Shown here: in pieces, positions 41,737 to 51,400 of the stretch
Position numbering within the stretch: the stretch's first letter is position 1
Layout of the letters: every line of letters starts with the position of its first letter
DNA from: JACVCJ01 sp052437175
GTDB taxonomy: Bacteria; Bacteroidota; Bacteroidia; CAIKAF01
DNA length: 64,000 nucleotides
Direction: 5' to 3'
Assembly (NCBI GenBank): GCA_052437175.1
Contig: JBQVOK010000005.1
Coordinates: 259,607 to 323,606 of the forward strand
Translations under genes and position numbers: made by a program
The notes under the pieces: generated by a model
Seen by the model: the letters and a program-made list of their open reading frames with translations, nothing else
Told to the model about the DNA's origin: nothing
Database searches by the model: none

Positions 41737-43176
41737 ATGAAGAAATTCTACGTACTTCTATCTTCCGTTTTCACCCTTACGTTATTTACCCAACAGCTTT
41801 CTGCACAGTGTACTATACAGCTGCTGGCTTCGGATACCCTGGTGTGTGCGGGAGATTCGGTAACGCTTACCGTGATTCCCCCTACCAATATGCACCAGCT
41901 TACGTCCACCCTGGCGGCGGGCAACAACCACCGCGGGAACATGTTCGATATACATGCCCTGAACACGGTGACCATTGAATCGTTCGATGCACACCCGATG
42001 GGCAATACCACCATGGAAGTGTATTACCGCCCAACCCCTTTTTCCGGTTTCGAAAACTCATCGAACGGCTGGATTCTCCTGGGTTCTGCAGCCGTTAATG
42101 CACAGCCTTACGGTACACCTACCCCGGTGCCCGTAGCGGTAAACGTAACCATTCCGGCCGGACAGACCTATGGTTTTTACGTTACCTCTTCCAATACAGG
42201 CATAAGCCTTAATTATACAGACGGAAACGCACAGGGCGCTGTATACACCAGCGATGCCAATATCCAGTTCCTGCAGGGTGTAGGTATGGAGTATCCTTTT
42301 ACGAACGGCGGCGGTGTTTTTACACCCCGTATCTGGAACGGCGTTATTCATTACAGCACGCCCATAAGCACCAGCTACCTCTGGAGCAACGGTGATACTA
42401 CCGCTTCCATCAGTACCGAAATTACAGCTACCACACAGTTTGGCGTAGATGTGAACGTGAGCGGCTGTGCCACACAAACGGCCCTGAAGACCGTAGTGGT
42501 TTCCACCCCGCCCGTACAGGCCGGCGCCGATGTTGCCGTGTGCGAAGGCGAAGCCGTGACCCTGGCCGCAAGCGGTGCGGTTTCCTACAGCTGGACAAAC
42601 GGTGTTAGCGACAGCGTAAGCTTTATACCGCAGGCTTCGGGCCAGTACGTGGTAACCGGTACCGATTCGATCGGCTGTACGGCCAGCGATTCCGTTACCG
42701 TTACCGTAAACACGGTGGACAACGGCATCAGCGTAAACGGACTTACCCTTTCTGCATCAGCTTCAGGAGCTATTTATGCATGGTACGACTGTATCAATAA
42801 TACCCTGCTCAGCCTGGTCTCCACACCGACCTATACGGCTACGGCCAACGGCAGCTATGCGGTTATCGTTACCCAGAACGGCTGTACGGATACTTCGGCC
42901 TGTGAACTGATCACTACCGTAGGCATCGAAGAAAATAACGGCCAGGATGTACTTACCCTGAGTCCGAACCCTACAGACGGAACCCTGAACATCCGCAGCG
43001 AAGGCCAGGTGGTACGCCAGGTAAGTATCCTGGGTGTGAACGGCCAGGTACTGGGCAGCAGCTTCCCGATGGCGGCACAGACCAGTATCGACCTCAGTGC
43101 TTACGCGGCCGGCGTATATTTTGTACGCATCCATACCGAAAACGAAACGTATATACGAAAAGTGATACGCCGCTGA
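41737..43176 (+). CDS. T9SS type A cargo protein with Ig-like domains
   Basis: 479 aa secreted protein. The signal peptide ends LSA-QCT. After a domain of about 200 residues (TSTLAAGNNHRGNMFDIHAL onward, possibly carbohydrate-binding-like) come two Ig/PKD-like modules (VQAGADVAVCEGEAVTLAA and the following one) and a type A sorting domain (LTLSPNPTDGTLNIRSEG, ending YIRKVIRR). Function unknown. Terminator follows. Confidence 0.85.
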   Translation: MKKFYVLLSSVFTLTLFTQQLSAQCTIQLLASDTLVCAGDSVTLTVIPPTNMHQLTSTLAAGNNHRGNMFDIHALNTVTIESFDAHPMGNTTMEVYYRPTPFSGFENSSNGWILLGSAAVNAQPYGTPTPVPVAVNVTIPAGQTYGFYVTSSNTGISLNYTDGNAQGAVYTSDANIQFLQGVGMEYPFTNGGGVFTPRIWNGVIHYSTPISTSYLWSNGDTTASISTEITATTQFGVDVNVSGCATQTALKTVVVSTPPVQAGADVAVCEGEAVTLAASGAVSYSWTNGVSDSVSFIPQASGQYVVTGTDSIGCTASDSVTVTVNTVDNGISVNGLTLSASASGAIYAWYDCINNTLLSLVSTPTYTATANGSYAVIVTQNGCTDTSACELITTVGIEENNGQDVLTLSPNPTDGTLNIRSEGQVVRQVSILGVNGQVLGSSFPMAAQTSIDLSAYAAGVYFVRIHTENETYIRKVIRR

Positions 43177-43199
43177 TACAATTTTGCTTATTTGGTTAT

Positions 43200-43233
43200 A
43201 AAAAGGTGCAGGACAGGTTTCTGCGCCTTTTTT
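43200..43233 (+). terminator. rho-independent terminator
   Basis: AAAAAGGTGCAG pairs with CTGCGCCTTTTT around a short loop, ending in six T; 24 bp after the T9SS cargo stop. Confidence 0.85.
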
Positions 43234-43336
43234 GTTTTTCTACTCTCTCCGGACTTTCGGACTGCGGACCCTAAGCTGACATCTTCAACAAAGCAAGATT
43301 GACATGCTGAACAAAGCCGGCGGCCCGGCAAGCGGG

Positions 43337-43344
43337 TACCTTTG
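43337..43344 (+). promoter_or_regulatory. -7 element TACCTTTG
   Basis: TAnnTTTG 21 bp before the dehydrogenase ATG at 43366. Confidence 0.5.
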
Positions 43345-43365
43345 TTTCATTAAAAAAACAGAACA

Positions 43366-44385
43366 ATGGAACAGAACAACGGAGACCTGGCGATGCAACA
43401 GCCGCTCGGTTCAGGATTTAACGCAGGGTCAACGGCCGAAGAAGTGATAAAGGGGATCGGTCTGCACGGAAAAACGGTCATTATTACGGGAGGTTATACC
43501 GGTATCGGCCTGGAAACGGTGCGGGTACTGGCGGGCGCCGGGGCACAGGTAATTGTGCCGGCCCGCAGTCCGCAGAAAGCCGCGCACAACCTGCAGGGAA
43601 TAGCCGGTGTGGAATTGGAACAGCTCGACCTGAGCGATCCGGATTCGGTAGATGCTTTTGCAGCCCGTTTCCTGGCCTCGGGCAGACCGCTGCATATCCT
43701 CATCAACAACGCGGGTATCATGTGGGTGCCCCTGCGCAGGGACAGCCGCGGCAATGAATCACAGCTGTCCACCAATTACCTGGGGCATTTCCGGCTTACG
43801 GCCGCGCTGTGGCCTGCCCTGAAAGCGGCGGGCAGCGCCCGGGTGCTGAATGTATCCTCTTTTGGCCATCAGATGGCACCGTTTCACTTTGATGATCCCA
43901 ATTTTGAACGGCGGGAATACGAGACCCTGCAGGGCTACGGACAGTCGAAAACGGCCTGCAACCTGTTTACCGTAGAGCTTGACGAACGCGGTAAAGCACA
44001 CGGCGTGAGGGCCTATGCCGTACATCCCGGTTCGGTGAACGATACGGAACTGGGCCGCGAAGCGCCCGTGGAAATGTTTATACAGATGGGCACCTTTGAT
44101 GCATCGGGAAAAATAAAACCCGAAGTGGCCGCCAGACTGAAGACCGTTCCGCAGGGAGCTGCCACAACGGTATGGTGTGCCGTAAGTCCGCTGCTGGAGA
44201 ACATTGGCGGGGTATACTGCGAGGATGCGGATATTGCCGTACCCGACCTGGGAAATATCGAACACCGTTACGACGAACCTTCGACCCTGTATGGCGTACA
44301 GGCTTATTCCATGAATAAGACCTCTGCAGCCCGGCTCTGGGCCCTGGGCGAACAGCTGAACGGGATCGTTTTTACGGCGGACTGA
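43366..44385 (+). CDS. short-chain dehydrogenase/reductase
   Basis: 339 aa, NAD(P)-dependent. Rossmann motif TGGYTGIGLE (41-50), NNAGIM, catalytic Ser in NVSSFGHQ and the YGQSK Tyr-Lys pair. Length and the GIMWVPLRRDSRG and STNYLGHF segments resemble the retinol-dehydrogenase/WW-oxidoreductase-like SDR group. Substrate unknown. The next gene is an AraC regulator with its own promoter 8 bp downstream, so the two may be functionally linked. Confidence 0.9.
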   Translation: MEQNNGDLAMQQPLGSGFNAGSTAEEVIKGIGLHGKTVIITGGYTGIGLETVRVLAGAGAQVIVPARSPQKAAHNLQGIAGVELEQLDLSDPDSVDAFAARFLASGRPLHILINNAGIMWVPLRRDSRGNESQLSTNYLGHFRLTAALWPALKAAGSARVLNVSSFGHQMAPFHFDDPNFERREYETLQGYGQSKTACNLFTVELDERGKAHGVRAYAVHPGSVNDTELGREAPVEMFIQMGTFDASGKIKPEVAARLKTVPQGAATTVWCAVSPLLENIGGVYCEDADIAVPDLGNIEHRYDEPSTLYGVQAYSMNKTSAARLWALGEQLNGIVFTAD

Positions 44386-44392
44386 GAATTGT

Positions 44393-44400
44393 TATTTTTG
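44393..44400 (+). promoter_or_regulatory. -7 element TATTTTTG
   Basis: TAnnTTTG 8 bp before the ATG at 44409; short or absent leader. Confidence 0.45.
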
Positions 44401-44408
44401 TAATACAG

Positions 44409-45215
44409 ATGGAATTCCAGGTAACCTACATAACGCCGGACATAAAGCTTTCCTGCTATGAAGACAGGCTGTTTAAAACAGAAGTGCTGTTTGAACACCA
44501 CATGCTTATCTGGTTCATTTCGGGCGAAACAAAGATCATACGTCCGGAGGCGGCCTATGTGTTCGGGCCGGGCGATATTTTCCTGATCCCGCGCAACCAG
44601 CCCGTTACGGTGATCAATTACCCGAAGGACGGGCTACCGCACAGATCGGTGGCCATGCACCTTTCCGAAAACCGCCTGCGCAGTTTTTATGCCGCTGCGG
44701 ACGTTAGACCTGCGCTGCAGGTACCGTCGCCGGAGATCCGCCGCTTTGGCCGGCATCCCCTGCTGGAAGGCTGCCTGGCCTCGCTGATCCCGTATTTTGA
44801 AGTACCGGGACCTTTCCCGGAGAACATCGCTTCGCTGAAGATCAATGAGGCCATAAGTATACTAAGAGTGGCAGACCCGGGTATCGATGAGGTACTGGCC
44901 AACTTTTCGGAACCGGGAAAAATAGACCTGGGCCGATTTATGGAAAAGAACTTTATGTTCAATATGCCCATGGAAAAATTCGGTTACCTCAGCGGGCGCA
45001 GCCTGTCTACCTTTAACCGCGATTTTCGTAAGCTGTTCGGCACCGCTCCCGGGCGCTGGCTCACCCGCAAACGCCTGGAACTGGCCCATTACCAGCTGAG
45101 CGAACTGAAGAAAAAACCGGTGGATGTTTACCTGGAAGTGGGCTTCGAAGACCTGTCGCACTTTTCCTACGCGTTTAAAAAACAGTTCGGGTATCCGCCG
45201 GCGGCTCTGGTTTGA
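44409..45215 (+). CDS. AraC-family regulator with cupin-like sensor
   Basis: 268 aa. The N-terminal half is a cupin-like ligand-binding domain (FISGETKIIRPEAAYVFGPG, then DIFLIPRNQPVTV). The C-terminal half has two HTH motifs (FGYLSGRSLSTFNRDFRKLF and VDVYLEVGFEDLSHFSYAF, then KKQFGYPP). Probably regulates the adjacent dehydrogenase; ligand unknown. Confidence 0.88.
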   Translation: MEFQVTYITPDIKLSCYEDRLFKTEVLFEHHMLIWFISGETKIIRPEAAYVFGPGDIFLIPRNQPVTVINYPKDGLPHRSVAMHLSENRLRSFYAAADVRPALQVPSPEIRRFGRHPLLEGCLASLIPYFEVPGPFPENIASLKINEAISILRVADPGIDEVLANFSEPGKIDLGRFMEKNFMFNMPMEKFGYLSGRSLSTFNRDFRKLFGTAPGRWLTRKRLELAHYQLSELKKKPVDVYLEVGFEDLSHFSYAFKKQFGYPPAALV

Positions 45216-45304
45216 GGGGGCCGGAGTGAAGAGGGAAGAGTAAAGAGGCCGGGGTACATGGGTGTGTGATTGGCGGAGTGAGCTATAAGCTGATCGCTAT
45301 TGGC

Positions 45305-45312
45305 TATATTTG
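45305..45312 (+). promoter_or_regulatory. -7 element TATATTTG
   Basis: TAnnTTTG 5 bp before the ATG at 45318; predicts a leaderless transcript. Confidence 0.5.
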
Positions 45313-45317
45313 CAACA

Positions 45318-45869
45318 ATGCGAAAAATAATCTTGGACCTTGCCGTAACCCTGGACGGTTTTATTGAAGGCCCCAACGGGGAAATTGACTGGTGTATACT
45401 GGATGACGATATGGACCTGGAAGCGTTTATCGGTACGATCGACACGATCTTTTACGGAAGAGTGAGTTACGACGCCTGGGGCAATTTTCAGCCGGACGAA
45501 ACGGCTTCGCCCGCAGAGCAGCGGATATGGCAGGGTGTGCATTCCAAAAAGAAGTACGTTTTTTCGAAACAGGAAAGGCAGGATGAACGGGCCACTTTCA
45601 TCCGCACGGACATTACGAAAGCCGCAACGGAAATAAAAAAGCAGGCGGGGAAAGACATCTGGCTCTACGGCGGAGCGGGCCTGATACGCAGTTTTATAGA
45701 GGCAGGCCTGGTGGACGTGTATCGTTTATCCATACACCCGGTAGCGCTGGGTGCCGGCAAGCCCCTGTTCGAAAACCTGAATGGGCGGTTAAATCTGAAG
45801 TTAACAGGCACAAAGGTATTCCGTTCGGGTGTGGTGCAGCTGGTATACGAGACCGGGAACGAGGCGTAA
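45318..45869 (+). CDS. RibD C-terminal/dihydrofolate reductase-family protein
   Basis: 183 aa from ATG 45318 (MRKIILDLAVTLDGFIEGP). A TTG start 18 bp upstream is possible but would lie upstream of the promoter element. Family motifs: SLDGFI-like VTLDGFIEG, DTIFYGRVSYD, DIWLYGGAGLIRSF and DVYRLSIHPVALGAGKPLF. Members bind NADPH and reduce pterin-like or flavin precursors; most stand-alone ones have no known substrate. Neighbours give no pathway. Confidence 0.87.
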   Translation: MRKIILDLAVTLDGFIEGPNGEIDWCILDDDMDLEAFIGTIDTIFYGRVSYDAWGNFQPDETASPAEQRIWQGVHSKKKYVFSKQERQDERATFIRTDITKAATEIKKQAGKDIWLYGGAGLIRSFIEAGLVDVYRLSIHPVALGAGKPLFENLNGRLNLKLTGTKVFRSGVVQLVYETGNEA

Positions 45870-46033
45870 AATGCCGGAAGTGTAGCTTTTTCCGCTGCCA
45901 GGGGCTTTTGCTGCACGATGAGATCCGGACGTTATGCGCCGGATAACCGGCCTCCCGTTGTTATTCTTAATTGTGAGCATGGTATATCGCCGTTGAAGAT
46001 AAGCTGTTACATTTACGTCCATAGAACAGGCGT

Positions 46034-47017
46034 ATGCATATTCTGATTGTACATAAAGAAGCGATTCCCGTACAAAAATATGGAGGTACAGAGCGTGTGA
46101 TCTGGTACCTGGGACAGGAGCTGGTAAAAATGGGACACAAGGTTACGTACCTGGTAAAACAGGGTTCGCAGTGTCCCTTTGCCCGGGTTCTTTACCTGGA
46201 CCCCAACCGTAACATAACGGAACAGATCCCCGATACCGTAGATATTGTTCATTTTTCGGACCCGCCCAACGGCGAGGTAAAAAAGCCCTATATACGTACT
46301 GTGCATGGTAACAGCAATGACCTGGAACGGCTGGATATAAACAGTGTGTTTGTATCGCAGAATCATGCGGCCCGTTATGGTTCTGCTTCGTTTGTGTATA
46401 ATGGAATGAACTGGGACGATTACGGCGATCCGGCCCTGTCGAACCCGCGCAGGTATTTCCATTTCCTGGGCAATGCCGCCTGGCGTCTTAAAAATGTGAA
46501 GGGAGCCGTGCAGGCGGTTACGCAGGTGCGCGGAGAAAAGCTGCATGTGCTGGGAGGCCGCCGGCTGAATTTTAATATGGGATTTCGTTTTACGCTGAAT
46601 CCCCGGGTACGCTTTCACGGTATGGTGGGCAACGAGCGTAAGAATGATGTTCTGCGCGGTTCCAAAGGCCTGGTATTCCCGGTACGCTGGCACGAACCTT
46701 TTGGTATTGCCATTATTGAAAGCCTGTACTTCGGTTGTCCCGTTTTCGGAACGCCCTATGGTTCTCTGCCGGAACTGGTAACCAAAGAAACTGGCTTTTT
46801 ATCCGGAAGTTCGGAGGAACTTAGCGCGGCTATCCGCGACAGCGCTAAGTTCTCCCGGAAAGAGTGCCATGCATACGCCGTGGAAAATTTTAATGCGCGC
46901 AGAACGGCCGAAGCCTACCTGCAGAAATACGAAACGGTATTGAATGGCAGAACGCTGAATGCACAGGCTCCGCAATTGCTGAAGGTGCAAGAAGAAAAGT
47001 TCCTGGCCTGGGAGTAA
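46034..47017 (+). CDS. family 4 glycosyltransferase
   Basis: 327 aa, GT-B fold. The start MHILIVHKEAIPVQKYGG has the donor-side GGTE motif (GGTERVIWYLGQEL). The retaining GT4 signature is FPVRWHEPFGIAIIESLYFG (acidic pair Glu-x7-Glu). No membrane segments. Shorter than most GT4 enzymes (about 370-400 aa) but with both lobes present. It probably adds a sugar to a glycan or lipid; no cluster context. Confidence 0.88.
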   Translation: MHILIVHKEAIPVQKYGGTERVIWYLGQELVKMGHKVTYLVKQGSQCPFARVLYLDPNRNITEQIPDTVDIVHFSDPPNGEVKKPYIRTVHGNSNDLERLDINSVFVSQNHAARYGSASFVYNGMNWDDYGDPALSNPRRYFHFLGNAAWRLKNVKGAVQAVTQVRGEKLHVLGGRRLNFNMGFRFTLNPRVRFHGMVGNERKNDVLRGSKGLVFPVRWHEPFGIAIIESLYFGCPVFGTPYGSLPELVTKETGFLSGSSEELSAAIRDSAKFSRKECHAYAVENFNARRTAEAYLQKYETVLNGRTLNAQAPQLLKVQEEKFLAWE

Positions 47018-47052
47018 CGAGCCAGGGGCCAGGAGTGAAGAGAGCGGGCGCA

Positions 47053-47676
47053 TTACTCCGCACTTTCGGCCCCTTCCCGGGCGCTGCTGTCGTTCAGCAG
47101 TCCGCGCAGCTCGTCGAGCATGTTCTGCATGGGCGATTTTTCGAATCCGCCATAATCCGCTTCCGTGCGCAGCCAGAGTTCAACCACTGTTTTTTTATCG
47201 CGGCCGGCAACGGTATGCTCGGGCGGAGCATCGTCGAAGAAATAATCCACATTGGTCTCCTCTTTTTCAGATTGCACGAGCTGACCGGGTTTAATGAGCT
47301 GATCGCGGTGTGCGCTGCTGCTGCTGCCCTGGCCGTATATTACTTTCTGCAGTACCAGGTTCTCCGGCGTGTCGTTGATAACACCGCAACGAAGCATGGG
47401 AACGTCTATACTGATTTTGCTGCCGTTTTGCAGGGTATAGCTGCCACCGCCGAACGACATAAAGGTTTTGTGTTCTTTATTGCCGGTAGCCACATAAATG
47501 TTGGAAGCCCATACGAACAGGAAGACCGAAAGACCGATCCCGGCAAAAAAGCCGATTCCGGCACCGAGACTTTGTTTTTTACGGACCGTTCTTTTCCAGA
47601 TAGCATAGAATAGGATGAGGAAAATAAGCCAGGCACTAAGGATAATGGCAAAACCGAGGTAGTAGTTGATGAGCAT
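47053..47676 (-). CDS. membrane-anchored protein of unknown function
   Basis: 207 aa with two N-terminal hydrophobic segments (about 7-26 and 40-62) and a soluble, partly acidic C-terminal domain (VIYGQGSSSSAHRDQLIKPG onward). No motif recognised. It converges with the glycosyltransferase, 35 bp apart. Confidence 0.6.
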   Translation of the reverse strand: MLINYYLGFAIILSAWLIFLILFYAIWKRTVRKKQSLGAGIGFFAGIGLSVFLFVWASNIYVATGNKEHKTFMSFGGGSYTLQNGSKISIDVPMLRCGVINDTPENLVLQKVIYGQGSSSSAHRDQLIKPGQLVQSEKEETNVDYFFDDAPPEHTVAGRDKKTVVELWLRTEADYGGFEKSPMQNMLDELRGLLNDSSAREGAESAE

Positions 47677-47970
47677 GGTTGTTGTTAGGTTACAAGGTGT
47701 TAATCTGCAAGGGCTGGCAGTACAGGATAAATATACGAAGGGATAAGCGTAACCGGAAACTTACTGAGTTTACGGCAGGAAAAGCTATTTAACGGGTGTT
47801 GGTAGGGAAGAGCCAGGAGTGAGAAGTCCAGAGTCCGGGAGTCCGCTGGTTTCCTTTTTTTGTGAGTGTAAAGAGACCGGAGCTACGAGCTGTAATTATC
47901 CGGAGCTCGCGGACTTCGGACGCGTTACTCCGGACTATTTTACGGACGTCGGCCGGACCCGCTGCGGAGG

Positions 47971-48196
47971 TTAAACGTTTGGGTTGGGCAAGTGGTTGGG
48001 ACTACCTGTACACCCCAAAATGACCACCTGTATACCCCAAACGTTTAGGTTACCTGACTTAAACGTTTAAGGTAGGTAACCTAAGCGGGTCACCTGTATA
48101 CCTTAAAACGGCCACCTGAACAACGTAAAATTTTAGGTTATACAACATAAAACGACCACCCGTACAACGTAAACGTTTGGGGTGGGCAACGTAAAA
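47971..48196. repeat. degenerate ~22-bp tandem repeats with AAACGTTT
   Basis: About ten loosely conserved units such as GACCACCTGTATACCCCAAA and GGCCACCTGAACAACGTAAA. The 8-bp palindrome AAACGTTT recurs at 47973, 48039, 48061 and 48171, with AAAATTTT at 48127 as a variant. Units alternate in orientation (ACCTGTAYACCCC against GGTTGGGCAAGTGG). Confidence 0.6.
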
Positions 48197-48362
48197 GAGC
48201 CGATAGATAATAGTCAATAGCCGGCATGTGGTTCTGCCGTTTATGGCAGATCGTTCGGTTATAAGATATTCGCATTATATTATTTCCGGCGTTGGTTGGC
48301 TCCGAATTCCCTTTGGGCGATTCTGTAAGGGTTAAAGAGAGTACATAGGCCCGCTATAGACG

Positions 48363-48395
48363 AAAGCCCCCCTTAGGAAAAGTAGGGGGGCTTTA
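48363..48395 (-). terminator. rho-independent terminator of the Rhs operon
   Basis: AAAGCCCCCC...GGGGGGCTTT perfect 10-bp stem, 58 bp after the stop of the 3-kb-residue Rhs gene. Usable from either side; only short T runs flank it. Confidence 0.7.
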
Positions 48396-48452
48396 TTCCA
48401 ACTGAAGAGATTATTCAGTTAAAGCTATATGGAAGATTGCTGCTAAAATAAT

Positions 48453-51400
48453 CTATGGTTTAACCAAAGGAATAACAACACTAGTATTATCTTGTTGTCT
48501 ATACCAATCTTCGGGCATTGGCCCTTCTATAGACTTGCTGGATTGATCATAGGAGATTAGAGATGCTACTTTTTTACCAGCCATACTTCCAACAATGCCT
48601 CCAATCAAACCTCCAACGGCAATACCTATAGGCCCTCCAACAGCACCTATACTTGCGCCAAGTTCAGCACCAGCCCAAGTACCGCCCATGTCTAATACTT
48701 CTTCATTAGCTCTTTTCATAGTGTTTATCCCAATTTTGTCACCATCTTGGGCATATGTCTCTTGAAAATCTTTTACGGTACCGTATATATCGATAGCTTT
48801 GCCTATCATACTGGCTTTATACAAGGTGTTATTCATTGATTCTGGCAATGCGACGGTGGATACATACTGATTTCCCATAAAAACCCGACCAGTTTTCATA
48901 CTTTTGGTATACAATTTTCCATTAGTTCCCATCCTTGCACCATCTGTCAATTCATACAAGGTTGAGTTAACATCAGAAATTATGCTATTTGCATCAAGTA
49001 TAGGCTCCGGAACTTTCACTCCGGCCATAAACTCCTGGAAAACCCAATATGTATATTCTCCTTGAAACTCCCAGGTCCAACTTGCTCCAACTACAGAATA
49101 ATCTTGAATAGTCATGACATTAGGATCAGCTTGACTATGATACAATGCGGGTTCTAACCCTTCTAATTCAAGGGCATCAATAACTCTATTTCCAGAAAAA
49201 GCATAAGGGGAATAGAATGGGTATTTTGCTGTCAGCGGATCAACTGCAAAGAACCTTCCGATCCTCGGATCGTGCATGCGATACTCGTAATTAAGCGAAT
49301 TACCTGCACCTTTCATTTCGTCATCGCGTTCCTGGCCCTGGTAACCGTAACGGTATCCGCTGGTAAGATCGGTGGCCAGTACTTCGTTGGTGGTACGCAG
49401 GAATATGTTATCCAGACGGAAGGTCTTGGTGCCCGTGGTGCCGTTACGCATCTGTATACGTATATTGGGCATGGAAGGGGTTATCGTTACTGTAAATGTT
49501 CCGTTAGACGCCATGTTCAGGTAAGGTACGGGCAGCATAAGACTGAGGCTGCTTGTGGTGACATACTGCCATACAATGATGTTCACCGAGACGGCCGTAC
49601 CTACATCCACATTCATGCTGAGCGTATAGGTCTGCCCGGGCGTTACTGCAAAATCCCGCTGGGTACCATGGGTAGCGTCCGAACTGGTCACCTGCAGCAT
49701 CTGGCTGCCGCCGGAACTTACCACGGAAAGAGAGGACGAGGGATAATGTCCCCAGCCGTCCACCGTTTGTATCGTACTGCCTGACATTACGATGTTCGGA
49801 CTCTGGAAATTTGTGAATGCCAGGGTATCGGTTTCTTCCACCCATACACTGTCTCTTTTCTCTGCACAGCGTTCATCCATGAGCATACCAAACGGATAGT
49901 AGTCATAGGTATTACGTATTTCCGGTTCGTAATAATTATAACTCGGGCTACCCAGACAAACCAGCTGTTTACGGTCGGTAACTACCGCCTGTACGTTGTT
50001 CAGGTGGTTGCTGAGTTCGTATTGTTTATGACCACGTTCCTGCACGCCGCTTGTAAGTGATACCGGGGTATAGGAAAGCTTCTTATGTCGTTTTATGCTG
50101 CCTAAGCGATCATTGCCGTATATGAGGTTCTCTTCCAGGTAAAAACCTTCTACTGCGGGGTCATCGTACTCTTCCAGGTCTACCTGTTTGTAGATGGCGA
50201 GGGGATTTCCGTGGGCGTCCAGTACATAAAACTCGGTTTGCATCAGCCCGGTACCGTATTCATCTGAAAATGCTTCGCTGTACTTATCCACCCGGCGTCC
50301 CATCGGGTCATAGCCGAAAGAGAGATAAGTTGATGAGATACGGTGAACTTCCCGCACCTTGTTCAGGTTGTTCCAGACAATGGTAGGCATATCCGCAGCC
50401 ACATCGCTTAAGAGGTTACCGGTAGGGTCATAGGTATAGTTGCTGGTTCCCTGGTTATCTATATCATACGCTACTGTGGCTGCCGGGATCTGATCCTGGA
50501 TATATTTCAGCTGGTTCGTATTCGGTATGTAGGTATAGTGAAACTGATCGAACTGTGTGCCTGCTTTATCCATACGGTTCAGGGCGATCAGGTTCCCATT
50601 GGCATCGTAGCGGTAATCGGTGTAGTACATATACGTTTGCGGTGCCGAAGGGTTCCAGTTTGTAAGCAGAAAAGCCTCGTTGTATTGCAGGTAGCTTCGG
50701 CTACGGGTAATACGTTGCAGCTGATCGTAACCGAATACCTGTAACAGCGCTTCTGATTTATACGGGTCGCCGATCTGTTTCTGGGTATTGTTCATGGCCC
50801 GGATGTTTCCGTTGTACAATCCATACCCACCGTAATAAGCCGTGGGTACATCCAGCAGAAAGTTCTGGGACCCACTGATGGCTTTGTAATCCTGGGTATA
50901 ATAGGTAAGCGAATAGCCATACGCATCACGGGCTACAAATTGTGTGCCACTGCCAACATTGCCGTCCTTGCCGGGATCTTTGGGGGCATCCAGCTGTTCG
51001 CTGTTGATGGCTTTTGTCCAGCCCTGTATGGTATAGGTATAGTCGGTACCCTGTGATTTGTAAGGACCCAGTTCGGTTCTTGCAAGCGGTCCGTGATGGT
51101 AATAGTCGTATTCCGCATCGGTATCGAACCAGTACCCATCGGTGCTGGTCATGGCCTTAAGCAGGCGATTCTGATCGTCATAGGTATAGCGGTGTATGAA
51201 CTTATCCTGGCGACTGGCATTCAGCGATACCGAACGCACTTTGCCGCTGAGCAGATCGTATACATATTCTACCTTATGATAGCGGAAATTGTAATCAAAA
51301 TTTGATGGGTCTGAATTTGCTATTTGTTTATTTTCCTGTAGCATAGCGCGCACATTGCCGTGTGCGTCATAATCGTAATAGGTCGCCTTATTATAACTTG

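Larger units (their letters stand above)
47677..48452. other. gene-free region with repeats
   Basis: About 775 bp with no convincing gene on either strand. It holds copies of an interspersed GGAGTCCG/CGGACTTCGGAC-type motif (about 47808-47960), the tandem repeats at 47971-48196, and a terminator at 48363-48395. Nothing else is evident. Confidence 0.6.

Noticed and set aside
45300..45317. TTG start for the RibD/DHFR-like gene
   Set aside because: It would lie upstream of the TATATTTG promoter element, and family members begin at the MRKIILD position.
47971..48196. Possible CRISPR array
   Set aside because: The units are too short and degenerate, they occur in both orientations, there are no unique spacers of constant length, and no cas genes are present.
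48453..49260. Assigning a specific toxin activity to the Rhs tail
   Set aside because: No nuclease, deaminase, ADP-ribosylation or other catalytic motif can be recognised.
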